The position numbers and the translations under genes are program-made. 64,000 nt of DNA from CAYVHU01 sp964451415 (GTDB lineage Bacteria; Pseudomonadota; Alphaproteobacteria; Rhodospirillales; Magnetovibrionaceae). The notes beneath the pieces are model-generated. The model made no database searches. It was not told where the DNA came from and saw nothing but the letters and a program-made list of their open reading frames with translations. The stretch lies in assembly GCA_964451415.1 (NCBI GenBank), contig CAYVHU010000003.1, positions 124,001 to 188,000 on the forward strand. Direction: 5' to 3'. Shown piece after piece: positions 7,904 through 16,987 of this stretch (position 1 is its first letter; every line of letters begins with the position of its first letter).

Positions 7904-8581
7904 GTGGACTTCGCACTCGCTCGCCACAATATGATAGAAAGCCAGATCCGCACCAACAAGGTTACGGATCAGCCCTTGATCGACGTTCTGGAAACGCTGG
8001 AGCGTGAGGCTTTCGTGCCCGATTCCCTGAAGCCTATGGCCTATGTTGATGAGGACGTTGGCGTTGCGCCGGGGCGCATCATGATGGAGCCTCGGGTGCT
8101 GGCGCGGCTGTTGCAGGCTGCCCGCATTGAAGAAAACGATCTGGCGCTGGTGATCGCGGCGGCTTCGGGTTACGAGGCGGCCACGGTCTCGCGCCTTGCC
8201 GGCGCGGTGGTGGCCCTGGAAAGCGATGAAAAACGGGCCGAGGCCGTGGCGCAAAACCTGATCGGTCAAGGTGCCGAAACCGCATCTGTGGTGGTGGGGC
8301 CGCTGAACCTGGGATATGCCGAGCAAGCCCCCTATGATGTGATCTTCATCAACGGTGCGGTCGACGAATTGCCCGATGCCTTGATCACGCAATTGGCCGA
8401 AGGCGGGCGTTTGGTTTATATCCAAACGGAGAAAAAAAGTGAAAATTACGGCGTAAAACAAGGTTTGGGCCGGGCCGTTTTGGTGACAAAAATGGACGGT
8501 GTGGTGACTTCAGGAGAATTGTTCGACGCCGCGATTCCCACGTTGCCCGAATTTGCCGGTAAAGCGGAATTCAGCTTTTAG
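7904..8581 (+). CDS. Protein-L-isoaspartate O-methyltransferase-like protein with altered SAM motif
   Basis: Member of the PCMT superfamily, 225 residues. The GTG at 7904 (then DFALARHNMIESQIRTNKV) is preferred over the GTG at 7898 because AAGGAG lies 8 bases upstream of it, whereas it would be only 2 bases from the other. The N-terminal MIESQIRTNKVTD and the EREAFVPDSLKPMAYVD block are typical of the alphaproteobacterial group found beside tolC. The SAM-binding motif I, normally ExGxGSGYxA, reads LVIAAASGYEA here, so two of the usual glycines and the acidic residue are missing. A second, canonical pcm gene lies at 32653. This copy may bind SAM poorly or have a different role. A rhodanese gene and tolC follow on the same strand. 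Confidence 0.8.
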   Translation: MDFALARHNMIESQIRTNKVTDQPLIDVLETLEREAFVPDSLKPMAYVDEDVGVAPGRIMMEPRVLARLLQAARIEENDLALVIAAASGYEAATVSRLAGAVVALESDEKRAEAVAQNLIGQGAETASVVVGPLNLGYAEQAPYDVIFINGAVDELPDALITQLAEGGRLVYIQTEKKSENYGVKQGLGRAVLVTKMDGVVTSGELFDAAIPTLPEFAGKAEFSF

Positions 8582-8640
8582 TCTTTGGCGAGGATTGTTA
8601 AAAAAAAGAGTGCAGAGTTCTAACAAAAAGTGGAGTCCCC

Positions 8641-8970
8641 ATGACGAACGCGCCGCTTCCCTTGGAAATCGACGCTTTTGGTCTGCATAAAATCCAGACC
8701 AAAAATGTGAAGGCCGTTTTTATCGATGTGCGTATGCCGCACGAGGTTGCCCATGCCCCGGCGGAGGGCTGTGTCAATATTCCCTTGAACCAGTTGCCGC
8801 AGTGCCTGGAGCGCTTGTCTGGTGATGGTGAACGCATGGTGATTGTTTGCGCCCACGGTCAACGCTCTTTGATGGCGGCGCGATGGTTGCGCCAAAACGG
8901 TTTCGACACAGCTCAGTCTTTAATGGGAGGGATGGCATCATGGCGTCGCTACGAGGAAATGGCTGCTTGA
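8641..8970 (+). CDS. Single-domain rhodanese-like protein
   Basis: Small cytoplasmic sulfurtransferase-like protein, 109 residues, one rhodanese domain. The catalytic loop is CAHGQRS with Cys70 as the expected persulfide carrier; the FIDVRMPHEVAHA segment and GCVNIPLNQL match the conserved first half of the domain. It lies between the PCMT-like gene and tolC, all on the same strand with short gaps. The physiological sulfur acceptor cannot be told from sequence. Confidence 0.88.
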   Translation: MTNAPLPLEIDAFGLHKIQTKNVKAVFIDVRMPHEVAHAPAEGCVNIPLNQLPQCLERLSGDGERMVIVCAHGQRSLMAARWLRQNGFDTAQSLMGGMASWRRYEEMAA

Positions 8971-9003
8971 TGGACCGGATATCCTTTAAGGAAACGTTTT
9001 AAA

Positions 9004-10386
9004 ATGAAAAACACCTTGAAAGTGACGGTTGCGCGAATCGTACTGTGTGGTGCGGCGGTTGCATCCACGATGTTCGCGCTGTCCATGCAAGGCGCTCAGG
9101 CGGAAACCTTGATGGAGGCGCTGGCCAGGACCTACACCTCCAACCCGTCCTTGCAGTCCGCCCGCGCCACCTTGCGCGCCACGGACGAGAATTTGAGCCA
9201 GGCGCTTTCCGGCTATCGCCCCAGTGTGAGCGTGAGCGGTTCGTCTGCGTACAACAACCAAGAAACCAGTTCGACACGGGCCTATAAGACGACCCACCCG
9301 AACACCTTGGCGTTGAACCTTAACCAGTCGCTTTATGCGGGCGGGCGAACGCAGGCGAGCGTCCTGTCCGCAAAGAATACGATCAAGGCACAGCGTGCAC
9401 GCCTTATGGGAACGGAGCAGTCCGTTCTGCTGGCGGCGGCGACGGCGTATCTGGACGTTTTGCGCGATCAGGCGGTGCTGGAATTGAACGTCAAGAACGA
9501 AGAGGTTCTGCGTCGTCACCTGGCCGCCACGCGCGATCGCTTCAAGGTGGGTGAAATCACCCGTACCGATGTCCATCAGGCCGAGGCTCGTCTGGCGGGC
9601 GCCACTGCGGCGCGCATTCAGGCGCAAGGGACCCTGGACACGGTGCGCGCCACCTACGCCAACGTGGTGGGAAATGCACCGGGCACCTTGAAGCCCTTGA
9701 GCGTCGCGTTGCCCTTGCCGGCCAGTCTGGGCGAAGCTTTGAGCGCCGCTGAGGACGGGAATCCCGCCATCAAGGCGGCGATCTTTACGCAAAAGGCGTC
9801 GCGCGACGCGGTGGTTGGTGCGAGGGGTAAACTTTTGCCGTCGTTGGATTTGTCCGCCGGTGTCAGTCGTTCGCTGCACACGCTTTCGCGAGGCTACTGG
9901 TCGAATGCGCTGGAGGCCAAGTTGACCTTGTCCGTGCCCCTGTATCAGGCCGGTGCGGTTTATTCGCAGGTGCGTCAGGCCCGCCAAAAAGAAACGGCGG
10001 CGCGTCTGGATGCCGATCAGGCGCGGCGCGACGTGACGGAACAGGTGCGTCGTTCGTGGCAGAACTTCAAGGTTGCTCAGGCGCGAATCGAATCGATCAA
10101 AATCCAGGTTCGTGCGGCTCAAACGGCTCTGGAAGGGGTCGAACGAGAAGCCAGCGTCGGTTCGCGAACGATCCTTGATGTTTTGGATGCAGAACAGGAA
10201 TTTCTCGATGCACGCGTGAATCTCGTTAAATCTCAAAGGGATGAGGTCGTTTCTGAGATGACGGTGCTGTCCAGCGTCGGCCGTTTAACGGCGGCCGTCT
10301 TGAACCTCAAGGTGGATTTATATGACACCCATAGGCATTATCGTGAAATTCAGGGAAAATGGTTCGGTGATGCCGTTGGGGGATAG
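9004..10386 (+). CDS. tolC: TolC-family outer membrane channel protein
   Basis: Outer-membrane efflux/type I secretion channel, 460 residues. A signal peptide spans residues 1-34 (hydrophobic core VLCGAAVASTMFAL, ending QGAQA). The mature protein starts with ETLMEALARTYTSNPSLQSAR, the standard TolC opening, and contains two OEP repeats with long coiled-coil stretches; RVNLVKSQRDEVVSEMTVLSSVGRLTAAVL near residues 400-430 is the second-repeat signature. Gene order methyltransferase-rhodanese-tolC-popZ-valS is a recurring alphaproteobacterial arrangement as I recall it. No adjacent inner-membrane efflux genes are seen, so it is probably a general-purpose partner. Confidence 0.93.
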   Translation: MKNTLKVTVARIVLCGAAVASTMFALSMQGAQAETLMEALARTYTSNPSLQSARATLRATDENLSQALSGYRPSVSVSGSSAYNNQETSSTRAYKTTHPNTLALNLNQSLYAGGRTQASVLSAKNTIKAQRARLMGTEQSVLLAAATAYLDVLRDQAVLELNVKNEEVLRRHLAATRDRFKVGEITRTDVHQAEARLAGATAARIQAQGTLDTVRATYANVVGNAPGTLKPLSVALPLPASLGEALSAAEDGNPAIKAAIFTQKASRDAVVGARGKLLPSLDLSAGVSRSLHTLSRGYWSNALEAKLTLSVPLYQAGAVYSQVRQARQKETAARLDADQARRDVTEQVRRSWQNFKVAQARIESIKIQVRAAQTALEGVEREASVGSRTILDVLDAEQEFLDARVNLVKSQRDEVVSEMTVLSSVGRLTAAVLNLKVDLYDTHRHYREIQGKWFGDAVGG

Positions 10387-10475
10387 CTTCGGTAGGGGAC
10401 TTGAGGGGACTTGGTGAGAAATTTGTTTGGCGGAAGGCCGTCCGATGAGTGTCGAGGGATAAGCGAGCTTTATTG

Positions 10476-11294
10476 ATGAGCGAAGACGCGCAAAAACCGG
10501 GCGAAGAGCCTTCGATGGAGGATATTCTGGCGTCCATTCGCCGCATCCTGTCGGAGGATGGCGAAGACACCGAGGAGGCCGAGTCGTCTCAGCCTGCCAA
10601 ACCTCCCGCTGCGGAGGAAGAGATGGACATGGCCGCCGCCATGGAAGAAATGGCGGCGGAACCGGAAAAAGAGCCGGAAGAAGAAATGGATATGGCCGCT
10701 GCCATGGAAGAAATGGCGGCGGAACCGGAAGAGGAAATGGACATGGCCGCCGCTATGGCGGAAATGGCGGCGGAACCGGAAAAAGAACCGGAAGAGGAAA
10801 TGGACATGGCCGCTGCCATGGAAGATACAGCGGTCGTTTCGGAGCCGGAAGTGGTTCTGGAAAAGGATGTCCCCGAACCTGCCCCCCCACCGCCGCCGAT
10901 GCCCGCACCGGCAATCGAGGCGCCACCGCCACCATCGCCTCCGCCACCTCCTCCTCCGCCGCGTCCGGGGGGAGAGCCGGACATTTCCTCGATTCTGGAT
11001 TTGACGGAGGAAATGATCACGTCCCTGCCCGAAGGGGTGGAAAAAGGGTCCCTGATGTCCGCGTCGGCTTATGCCGCCTCGACGGATGTCCTGGGCGATC
11101 TGGCACGCGCAATTCTCAGTCAGCGCGAACTTCAAGTGGGCGGCAGCGACATAACATTGGAGGCGATGGTGCGTGAAATGATGCGCCCGCTGCTGAAGGA
11201 ATGGTTGGACCAGAATCTGCCGTATTTGATCGAGCGTCTGGTGAAAAAAGAAATCGACCGCATGATCAACCGGGCGGAGCGTCTGGACGATTGA
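10476..11294 (+). CDS. popZ: PopZ-like polar organizing protein (DUF2497)
   Basis: Scaffold that condenses at cell poles and binds chromosome-partition and cell-cycle proteins. The ATG at 10476 is preferred over an in-frame GTG at 10449 because homologues begin close to the PSMEDILASIRRIL helix (residues 12-25). The middle is disordered: four copies of MDMAAAM(E/A)xM within an acidic run (residues 50-116), then a proline-rich stretch (about 134-163). The C-terminal oligomerisation helices are clear: TDVLGDLARAIL, DITLEAMVREMMRPLLKEWL and LPYLIERLVKKEIDRMI. Total 272 residues. A terminator follows, separating it from valS. Confidence 0.9.
   Translation: MSEDAQKPGEEPSMEDILASIRRILSEDGEDTEEAESSQPAKPPAAEEEMDMAAAMEEMAAEPEKEPEEEMDMAAAMEEMAAEPEEEMDMAAAMAEMAAEPEKEPEEEMDMAAAMEDTAVVSEPEVVLEKDVPEPAPPPPPMPAPAIEAPPPPSPPPPPPPPRPGGEPDISSILDLTEEMITSLPEGVEKGSLMSASAYAASTDVLGDLARAILSQRELQVGGSDITLEAMVREMMRPLLKEWLDQNLPYLIERLVKKEIDRMINRAERLDD
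10623..10823 (+). repeat. In-frame repeats coding the acidic linker of PopZ
   Basis: Four imperfect units coding MDMAAAM start at residues 50, 71, 88 and 109 of the protein, with spacers of alternating length (EPEKEPEEE or EPEEE). The phase is always kept. This looks like local duplication within a disordered linker. Confidence 0.9.
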
Positions 11295-11344
11295 TCCCAT
11301 GGCGCCGCCATGCGGCGTTGGCGTGCCTTGTTCGCCGAATCATT

Positions 11345-11379
11345 AAAACGTCGCCCGCACTTTTCCGGGCGGCGTTTTT
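11345..11379 (+). terminator. Rho-independent terminator after popZ
   Basis: Stem ACGTCGCCCG with CGGGCGGCGT (one T-G pair), eight-base loop, then five T. Upstream A residues make it partly bidirectional. It lies 51 bases after the popZ stop. Confidence 0.85.
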
Positions 11380-11424
11380 GGTATATGCATGTTCGCCCTT
11401 TTAAAACACGGAAACAATCGCCCC

Positions 11425-14073
11425 ATGTTGGATAAGACCTACGCGCCCGAAGACGTCGAAGAACGTATTTACGAAAAATGGGAAAGCTCAGGCGCTTTCG
11501 CCTGCGCGCAAGATACAAATCGCGATCCCTATACCATCGTCATTCCGCCGCCGAACGTGACCGGTCGGTTGCATATGGGGCATGCGCTGAACAACACTTT
11601 GCAGGACATCTTGATCCGTTACAATCGTATGCGGGGCAAGGATGTCTTGTGGCAGCCCGGGACGGACCACGCGGGCATTGCCACGCAGATGGTGGTGGAA
11701 CGCCAGATGGAGGCCGAGGGCCTCACCCGCCACGACTTGGGCCGTGAAAAGTTCATCGAACGGGTCTGGAAGTGGAAGGCCGAAAGCGGGGGAGACATTA
11801 CCCGGCAGTTGCGGCGTCTGGGGGCGTCTTGTGATTGGTCGCGCGAACGCTTCACCATGGATGAAGGCCTGTCCAAAGCGGTGCGCAAAGTGTTTGTGGA
11901 ACTGCACAAGGCGGGATTGATCTATCGCGACAAGCGTTTGGTCAACTGGGATCCAAAGCTTCACACCGCCATTTCCGACCTTGAGGTCGAGAACCGCGAG
12001 CATACGGGAAAGATGTGGTATTTCAGGTATCCCATCGAAGGTCGTGAAGGCGAATTTATTACGGTGGGAACGACACGCCCCGAAACCATGCTGGGCGATA
12101 CGGGCGTGGCGGTGCACCCCGATGATGAACGCTACGCCGGTCTTGTCGGGCTGAAGGTGGTGTTGCCCATCGTGGGGCGTCTTGTGCCCATCATTGCCGA
12201 CGAATACGCTGATCCGCAAAAGGGCTCTGGGGCGGTGAAGATCACCCCCGCCCACGATTTCAACGATTTTGAAGTGGGGCGGCGTCATGGCCTGGAACTG
12301 ATCAACGTTCTCGATTTTAACGCGCACATGAATGAAAATACACCGCGTGAATATCAGGGCCTGGACCGATTTGAAGCGCGTGCGCGTGTGGTCGACGAGA
12401 TTGAACGACTGGGGCTTTTGGAAAAAATAGAAGAAAACCCCATGACCGTTCCCTACGGTGATCGCTCAGGTGTGGTGGTCGAACCGTGGCTTTTGGATCA
12501 ATGGTTCGTGGACGCGGAAAAACTTGCCGGCGACGCCATCAAGGCGGTTGAGGACGGGCGCACCACATTTCATCCCAAGGCTTATGAAAACCTGTATTTC
12601 GAATGGATGCGCAATATCCGCCCGTGGTGCGTGTCGCGTCAGATCTGGTGGGGCCATCAAATTCCCGCATGGTACGGTTCGGACGGAACGCCTTTTGTCG
12701 AGTATACCGAGGAACTGGCCCTTGAGGCCGCACGCAAACATTATGGCAAGGACGACGTGACGCTGGAACGCGACCCGGACGTTCTCGATACGTGGTTTTC
12801 GTCCGCTCTGTGGCCCTTTTCGACCCTCGGGTGGCCTGACGATACGCCGGAAGTGAAGCGCTATTATCCCACCGACGCCTTGGTGACGGGCTTTGACATT
12901 ATCTTTTTCTGGGTCGCGCGCATGATGATGATGGGCCTGCGTTTCATGGGTGAGGTGCCGTTCAAGGACGTCTACATCCATGCCCTGGTACGTGACGAAA
13001 AAGGCCAGAAAATGTCCAAGTCCAAGGGCAACGTCATGGATCCGTTGGATTTGATCGACCGTTTCGGCGCCGATGCCGTGCGCTTCACCATGACCAGCCA
13101 GGCCGTGCAAGGGCGCGACGTCAAGCTTTCCATCAGCCGAATCGAAGGCTATCGAAACTTTGTCACCAAGCTATGGAATGCCGCGCGGTATGCCGAAATG
13201 AACGCCTGCACACCGCAGGCTGATTTTGACCCGGCGCACTGTTCGCTTGTCGTCAACCGGTGGATTGTATCGAAAACGGCAAAGGCCGTGGCGAAAATCG
13301 ACGCCGCCATCGAAGGCTATCGCTTCAATGAGGCCGCAGATGCGGGGTACCACTTTACATGGGGGACGTTCTGCGACTGGTATGTGGAATTCACCAAGCC
13401 GATCCTGAACGGTGACGATGAGACGGCCAAGCGTGAAACCCGTGCCGCCATGGCGTGGGCGCTGGATCAAATCCTGCATATGCTGCATCCCATCATGCCC
13501 TATGTCAGTGAAGAACTGTGGAGCCAGATCGCACCTCGCGATGGCTTGTTGATGCTATCTTCCTGGCCGCAACTGGGTGGTTTGGAAAATGAAGCCGCCG
13601 AGGCGGAAATGGAGTGGGTGGAACGCTTGATTTCGCAGGTGCGCGCGCTGCGTAGCGAAATGAACGTCAAGCCCAAGGCTCTGCTGAGTTTGTTCTTGAA
13701 AGGTGCCGCTCCTGAGACCTTGAAGCGTCTTGAAACCCACAAGGACCTGATCCACCGCATGGCACGCCTTGAGGTGTCTGCGCCATTGGACGGCGATGCG
13801 CCAAAAGGATCGGTGTCGAGCGTCTTGGACGAGGCCACCGTCATTTTGCCGTTGGCGGGGATTATCGACGTGCAAGGCGAACAGGGCCGACTGGACAAGG
13901 ACATCAAGAAGCTCGATGCGGAAATCGCCAAATATGAAAAAAAGCTGTCCAATGCGGGCTTTCTCGCCAAGGCTCCGCCAGAGGTGGTCGCACAACAAAG
14001 CGAACGTCTTGTTGGATTGAAAGCTGAGCATGCCAAACTGAACGATGCCTTAAGCCGTTTGGCGACCATGTAA
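11425..14073 (+). CDS. valS: Valyl-tRNA synthetase
   Basis: Charges tRNA-Val. The start MLDKTYAPEDVEERIYEKW is the usual N-terminus; an upstream in-frame ATG at 11389 lies directly after the terminator and is less likely. The class I signature occurs as LHMGH (residues 49-53) after PPPNVTGR, and KMSKS at 529-533. The editing domain (about 190-330) contains TTRPETMLGDTGVAVHP. The C-terminal coiled coil (DKDIKKLDAEIAKYEKKL, then FLAKAPPEVV) is typical of ValRS. 882 residues. Confidence 0.97.
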   Translation: MLDKTYAPEDVEERIYEKWESSGAFACAQDTNRDPYTIVIPPPNVTGRLHMGHALNNTLQDILIRYNRMRGKDVLWQPGTDHAGIATQMVVERQMEAEGLTRHDLGREKFIERVWKWKAESGGDITRQLRRLGASCDWSRERFTMDEGLSKAVRKVFVELHKAGLIYRDKRLVNWDPKLHTAISDLEVENREHTGKMWYFRYPIEGREGEFITVGTTRPETMLGDTGVAVHPDDERYAGLVGLKVVLPIVGRLVPIIADEYADPQKGSGAVKITPAHDFNDFEVGRRHGLELINVLDFNAHMNENTPREYQGLDRFEARARVVDEIERLGLLEKIEENPMTVPYGDRSGVVVEPWLLDQWFVDAEKLAGDAIKAVEDGRTTFHPKAYENLYFEWMRNIRPWCVSRQIWWGHQIPAWYGSDGTPFVEYTEELALEAARKHYGKDDVTLERDPDVLDTWFSSALWPFSTLGWPDDTPEVKRYYPTDALVTGFDIIFFWVARMMMMGLRFMGEVPFKDVYIHALVRDEKGQKMSKSKGNVMDPLDLIDRFGADAVRFTMTSQAVQGRDVKLSISRIEGYRNFVTKLWNAARYAEMNACTPQADFDPAHCSLVVNRWIVSKTAKAVAKIDAAIEGYRFNEAADAGYHFTWGTFCDWYVEFTKPILNGDDETAKRETRAAMAWALDQILHMLHPIMPYVSEELWSQIAPRDGLLMLSSWPQLGGLENEAAEAEMEWVERLISQVRALRSEMNVKPKALLSLFLKGAAPETLKRLETHKDLIHRMARLEVSAPLDGDAPKGSVSSVLDEATVILPLAGIIDVQGEQGRLDKDIKKLDAEIAKYEKKLSNAGFLAKAPPEVVAQQSERLVGLKAEHAKLNDALSRLATM

Positions 14074-14194
14074 AGGTGATATTGAAGTCGTCAAATTCCT
14101 TTTCCAATGGCGATGTTATCCCCATATGGATACAGTATAAGACTCGGACGAGTGACCAAAAGGACGTTGAACAAACGCTAAGGTTTTTGATTTT

Positions 14195-15301
14195 ATGAAT
14201 AAATTGCCGGAACACATTCGCGGTGCCCGCATTTTGATTGTCGATGACAATCTGACCAATGTGGTTCTGCTGCAAAAGTTGTTGGAAAGCGAAGGCTATG
14301 CGCATGTCGAAGGCGTGACCGATTCACGTCAGGTCGAAGGTTTGTACAGAACCGAAGCCTACGATCTTGTGCTTTTGGATATCCGCATGCCGCACCTGGA
14401 TGGTTATGGGGTGATGGCGCAGCTCAAGAAGGTGGTTGGTGAAGACTATCTGCCGGTGATGGTGTTGACGGCGCAAACGGATATGGACACCAAGTTGAAG
14501 GCGCTTGATGCGGGTGCCATGGACTTCCTACACAAGCCCTTCGATCGGTTGGAGGTCTTGACGCGTATTCGCAACATGATCGAAGCGCGTCTTCTGCATA
14601 AACAGGTGGTCAACCAGAACGCCGCCTTGGAAGATCGTGTGCGTGAGCGTACCAAGGAACTGGAAGACACACGTCTTGAGGTGGTGCGGTGTCTGGGGCG
14701 CGCGGCGGAATACAAAGACAATGAGACCGGGCAGCACGTTTTGCGCATGAGCAAGGTGGCGCAGTTGTTGGCGCGTGCCATCGGTATGAGCGATGAGCAC
14801 GTGGAATTGATGCGCTACGCCGCCCCCATGCACGATATCGGCAAGATCGGCATTTTGGACGCGATCTTGTTAAAGCCGGGAAGGCTGACCCCGGAAGAAC
14901 GTAGGATCATGGAAGGGCACGTCATGATCGGCGCGGAAATCCTGGGCGAACACGAATGGCCGTTGATGTGCATGGCGCGCACCGTTGCCTTGACGCACCA
15001 TGAAAAATGGGATGGAACGGGCTATCCACAGGGCCTGAAGGGCACCGATATTCCTTTGGTGGGGCGTATTTGCGCCATTTCCGACGTGTATGACGCGTTG
15101 CGCTCCGATCGTCCCTATAAAACCAGTTGGCCGGTTGAAGACGCCGTGACGTTCATCCAGGAACAAACCGGAAAACATTTCGATCCAGCCTTGGTTATGA
15201 AGCTGATCGAGAATCTCGATGAAATCGAACGGATTCGTGAAACGCACCGCGATAGCTATGATGTGGAGCACGATGAAAAAGAGATTTTTGCCCTGAATTG
15301 A
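14195..15301 (+). CDS. Response regulator with HD-GYP phosphodiesterase domain
   Basis: Two-domain signalling protein, 368 residues. The N-terminal receiver (about 10-130) has the acidic pair D17-D18 and the phosphoacceptor D62 (LLDIRMPHLDG). A short coiled coil (about 138-165) leads to an HD-GYP domain with H181, H213-D214 (MHDIGKIGI), H242, the HH pair at 268-269 and GTGYPQG around 274-280. Complete HD-GYP motifs imply hydrolysis of cyclic di-GMP. No histidine kinase is adjacent, so it is an orphan regulator. It stands alone between valS and a convergent CoA-binding gene. Confidence 0.92.
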   Translation: MNKLPEHIRGARILIVDDNLTNVVLLQKLLESEGYAHVEGVTDSRQVEGLYRTEAYDLVLLDIRMPHLDGYGVMAQLKKVVGEDYLPVMVLTAQTDMDTKLKALDAGAMDFLHKPFDRLEVLTRIRNMIEARLLHKQVVNQNAALEDRVRERTKELEDTRLEVVRCLGRAAEYKDNETGQHVLRMSKVAQLLARAIGMSDEHVELMRYAAPMHDIGKIGILDAILLKPGRLTPEERRIMEGHVMIGAEILGEHEWPLMCMARTVALTHHEKWDGTGYPQGLKGTDIPLVGRICAISDVYDALRSDRPYKTSWPVEDAVTFIQEQTGKHFDPALVMKLIENLDEIERIRETHRDSYDVEHDEKEIFALN

Positions 15302-15311
15302 ACGAGAAGCT

Positions 15312-15749
15312 TCACGGCGCGAGCAGGCGTTCGTGTTCCTTTTTCGGACAATGGTCCTGGATCACCACCAGTCCTGCGTTTTCGGCTTCGGCCTTGGCCT
15401 CGTCATGGATCACGCCTTCTTGCATCCACACCACCTGAATGCCTTTGTCGGCAGCCAGTGCGACGGCCTTGCGCACGACATCGCCCGCCGCTTTTGAGGC
15501 GCGGAAGATATCCACCATGTCGATGGGGGCGGGGACGTCGTCCAAGGATGCATACACCGTTTGGCCGAGGATTTCACGTTCCGCATAACCCGGGTTGACG
15601 GGCATGACGTCGTAACCGTGTTTCAGCAGGTACGCCATCACGATGTACGACGGACGTTCGCTTTTGGGCGAGGCGCCCACCAGCGCAATGGTTTTCACGC
15701 TTTCCAGAATGCCGATCAACAACGCGTCGAAATCATTTTCATTTTCCAT
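15312..15749 (-). CDS. CoA-binding (YccU-like) protein
   Basis: Small Rossmann-fold protein of the CoA_binding domain family, 145 residues from the start MENENDFDALL. Family blocks are TIALVGASPKSERPSYIVMAYLL (residues about 18-40), VMPVNPGYAEREILG and VWMQEGVIHDEAKAEAENAG, ending in IQDHCPKKEH. The invariant cysteine in DHCPKKEH is present. The exact function of the family is not established. An upstream in-frame ATG at 15782 would add 11 residues. It is convergent with the HD-GYP gene, 10 bases apart. Confidence 0.85.
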   Translation of the reverse strand: MENENDFDALLIGILESVKTIALVGASPKSERPSYIVMAYLLKHGYDVMPVNPGYAEREILGQTVYASLDDVPAPIDMVDIFRASKAAGDVVRKAVALAADKGIQVVWMQEGVIHDEAKAEAENAGLVVIQDHCPKKEHERLLAP

Positions 15750-15878
15750 GGTGCGGCTATGGTGAAGCTTTCTTTTCGGCAACGCAAGCCGAAGCCCGAA
15801 GATGTGCGGTAAAATAATACCGCTGATATAAGGCCATGTTTTTAAAGAATAATTTTGGACATCTTAAAAAGATAATAT

Positions 15879-15942
15879 TTGACACTTCGGCGTGTGTAGC
15901 GTAAAACGCGCGCTCAAGACAGGTTTATACGTTTTAAAACGT
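15879..15942 (+). promoter_or_regulatory. Promoter and leader palindrome of rplM-rpsI
   Basis: TTGACA (15879-15884), a 17-base spacer and TAAAAC (15902-15907) form a good sigma-70 promoter 70 bases upstream of rplM. A perfect 14-base palindrome, ACGTTTTAAAACGT, lies at 15929-15942 inside the expected leader; its role is unknown. The rest of the spacer 15750-15976 is AT-rich and shows no gene. Confidence 0.6.
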
Positions 15943-15976
15943 ACGGCCTGCTCATTTTCTGATCGAGGCACGAAAC

Positions 15977-16441
15977 ATGAAGACCTATTCCGCCAAGCCC
16001 ACTGACGTGGAAAGAAAATGGTTTGTCGTTGACGCCGAGGACCTTGTCCTGGGCCGTCTGGCCAGCCAGATCGCCTTGCGTTTGCGTGGCAAGCACAAGG
16101 CGATGTTCACCCCGCACATTGATTGCGGTGACAACGTGATCGTCATCAACGCCGAAAAGGTGAAGTTGACGGGTCGCAAGTTGACCGACAAGAAATTCTA
16201 CTGGCACACCGGCCACCCGGGCGGCATCAAGGAACGCACCATGGAGCAGATTCTGAACGGTCCGCATCCGGAGCGCGTTTTGACCAAGGCTGTGGAACGG
16301 ATGATTTCCCGTTCGCCCCTGGGCCGTCAGCAGATGCGCAAATTGCATGTGTATGCCGGTATCGACCATCCTCATGGTGCGCAGAACCCGGAAGTTCTGG
16401 ATGTCGCCGCCATGAATCCGAAAAACAAGAGGAGTGCGTAA
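15977..16441 (+). CDS. rplM: 50S ribosomal protein L13
   Basis: Large-subunit ribosomal protein, 154 residues. MKTYSAKPTDVERKWFVVDA, VLGRLASQIALRLRGKHK, HIDCGDNVIVINA, YWHTGHPGGIKERT and RKLHVYAGIDHPHGAQNPE are all characteristic. It starts an rplM-rpsI operon, with rpsI 3 bases downstream. Confidence 0.98.
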   Translation: MKTYSAKPTDVERKWFVVDAEDLVLGRLASQIALRLRGKHKAMFTPHIDCGDNVIVINAEKVKLTGRKLTDKKFYWHTGHPGGIKERTMEQILNGPHPERVLTKAVERMISRSPLGRQQMRKLHVYAGIDHPHGAQNPEVLDVAAMNPKNKRSA

Positions 16442-16444
16442 CCC

Positions 16445-16933
16445 ATGGCTGATCTCGAAGATCTCAAGGATCTGGTTGCAGGTGGCGAAGTTGTCGTCAC
16501 GGAAGCTGCGGCCGCTCCGGCCGTCGTCGAGCCCAAGAAGGACGCTCAAGGGCGTTCCTATGCGACGGGTAAGCGCAAGAATGCCATTGCGCGTGTGTGG
16601 ATCAAGCCCGGTTCGGGTAAAATCACCGTCAACGGGCGCGAAGTTCTCACGTATTTCGCGCGCCCTGTGTTGCGCATGCTCATCAACCAACCGTTTGCGA
16701 CGGCGGAACGTGAAGGTCAGTTCGATGTGGTTTGTACGGTTGCCGGAGGCGGCCTGTCCGGTCAGGCCGGTGCGGTGCGCCACGGCATTTCCAAGGCCCT
16801 GACCCTGTTCGAGCCGGAATTGCGCGGCGCCTTGAAAAAGGGCGGTTTCCTGACCCGAGATTCCCGTGTCGTGGAACGCAAGAAGTACGGTCGCGCCAAA
16901 GCCCGCCGCAGCTTCCAGTTCTCGAAACGCTAA
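16445..16933 (+). CDS. rpsI: 30S ribosomal protein S9
   Basis: Small-subunit ribosomal protein, 162 residues. Ribosomal core from about residue 35: YATGKRKNAIARVWIKPG, GGGLSGQAGAVRHGISKAL and LTRDSRVVERKKYGRAKARR, ending in the conserved SKR tail that reaches the P site. The acidic, alanine-rich N-terminal extension of about 30 residues before the core is common in alphaproteobacterial S9. Confidence 0.98.
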   Translation: MADLEDLKDLVAGGEVVVTEAAAAPAVVEPKKDAQGRSYATGKRKNAIARVWIKPGSGKITVNGREVLTYFARPVLRMLINQPFATAEREGQFDVVCTVAGGGLSGQAGAVRHGISKALTLFEPELRGALKKGGFLTRDSRVVERKKYGRAKARRSFQFSKR

Positions 16934-16958
16934 GCGGAAACTTTTTGGTTTCAATGTG

Positions 16959-16987
16959 CTGGGGGTTTCCATAACGGAAACCCCCAG
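16959..16987 (+). terminator. Perfect 12-bp hairpin after rpsI
   Basis: CTGGGGGTTTCC, loop ATAAC, GGAAACCCCCAG, 25 bases after the rpsI stop. The stem is perfect but no T-run follows, so it may act as an RNA 3'-end stabiliser or as an imperfect terminator. Confidence 0.65.

Noticed and set aside
10589..11020. Glycine- and serine-rich minus-strand frame opposite popZ, resembling a structural protein
   Set aside because: It is the antisense reading of the PopZ proline-rich and acidic repeats.
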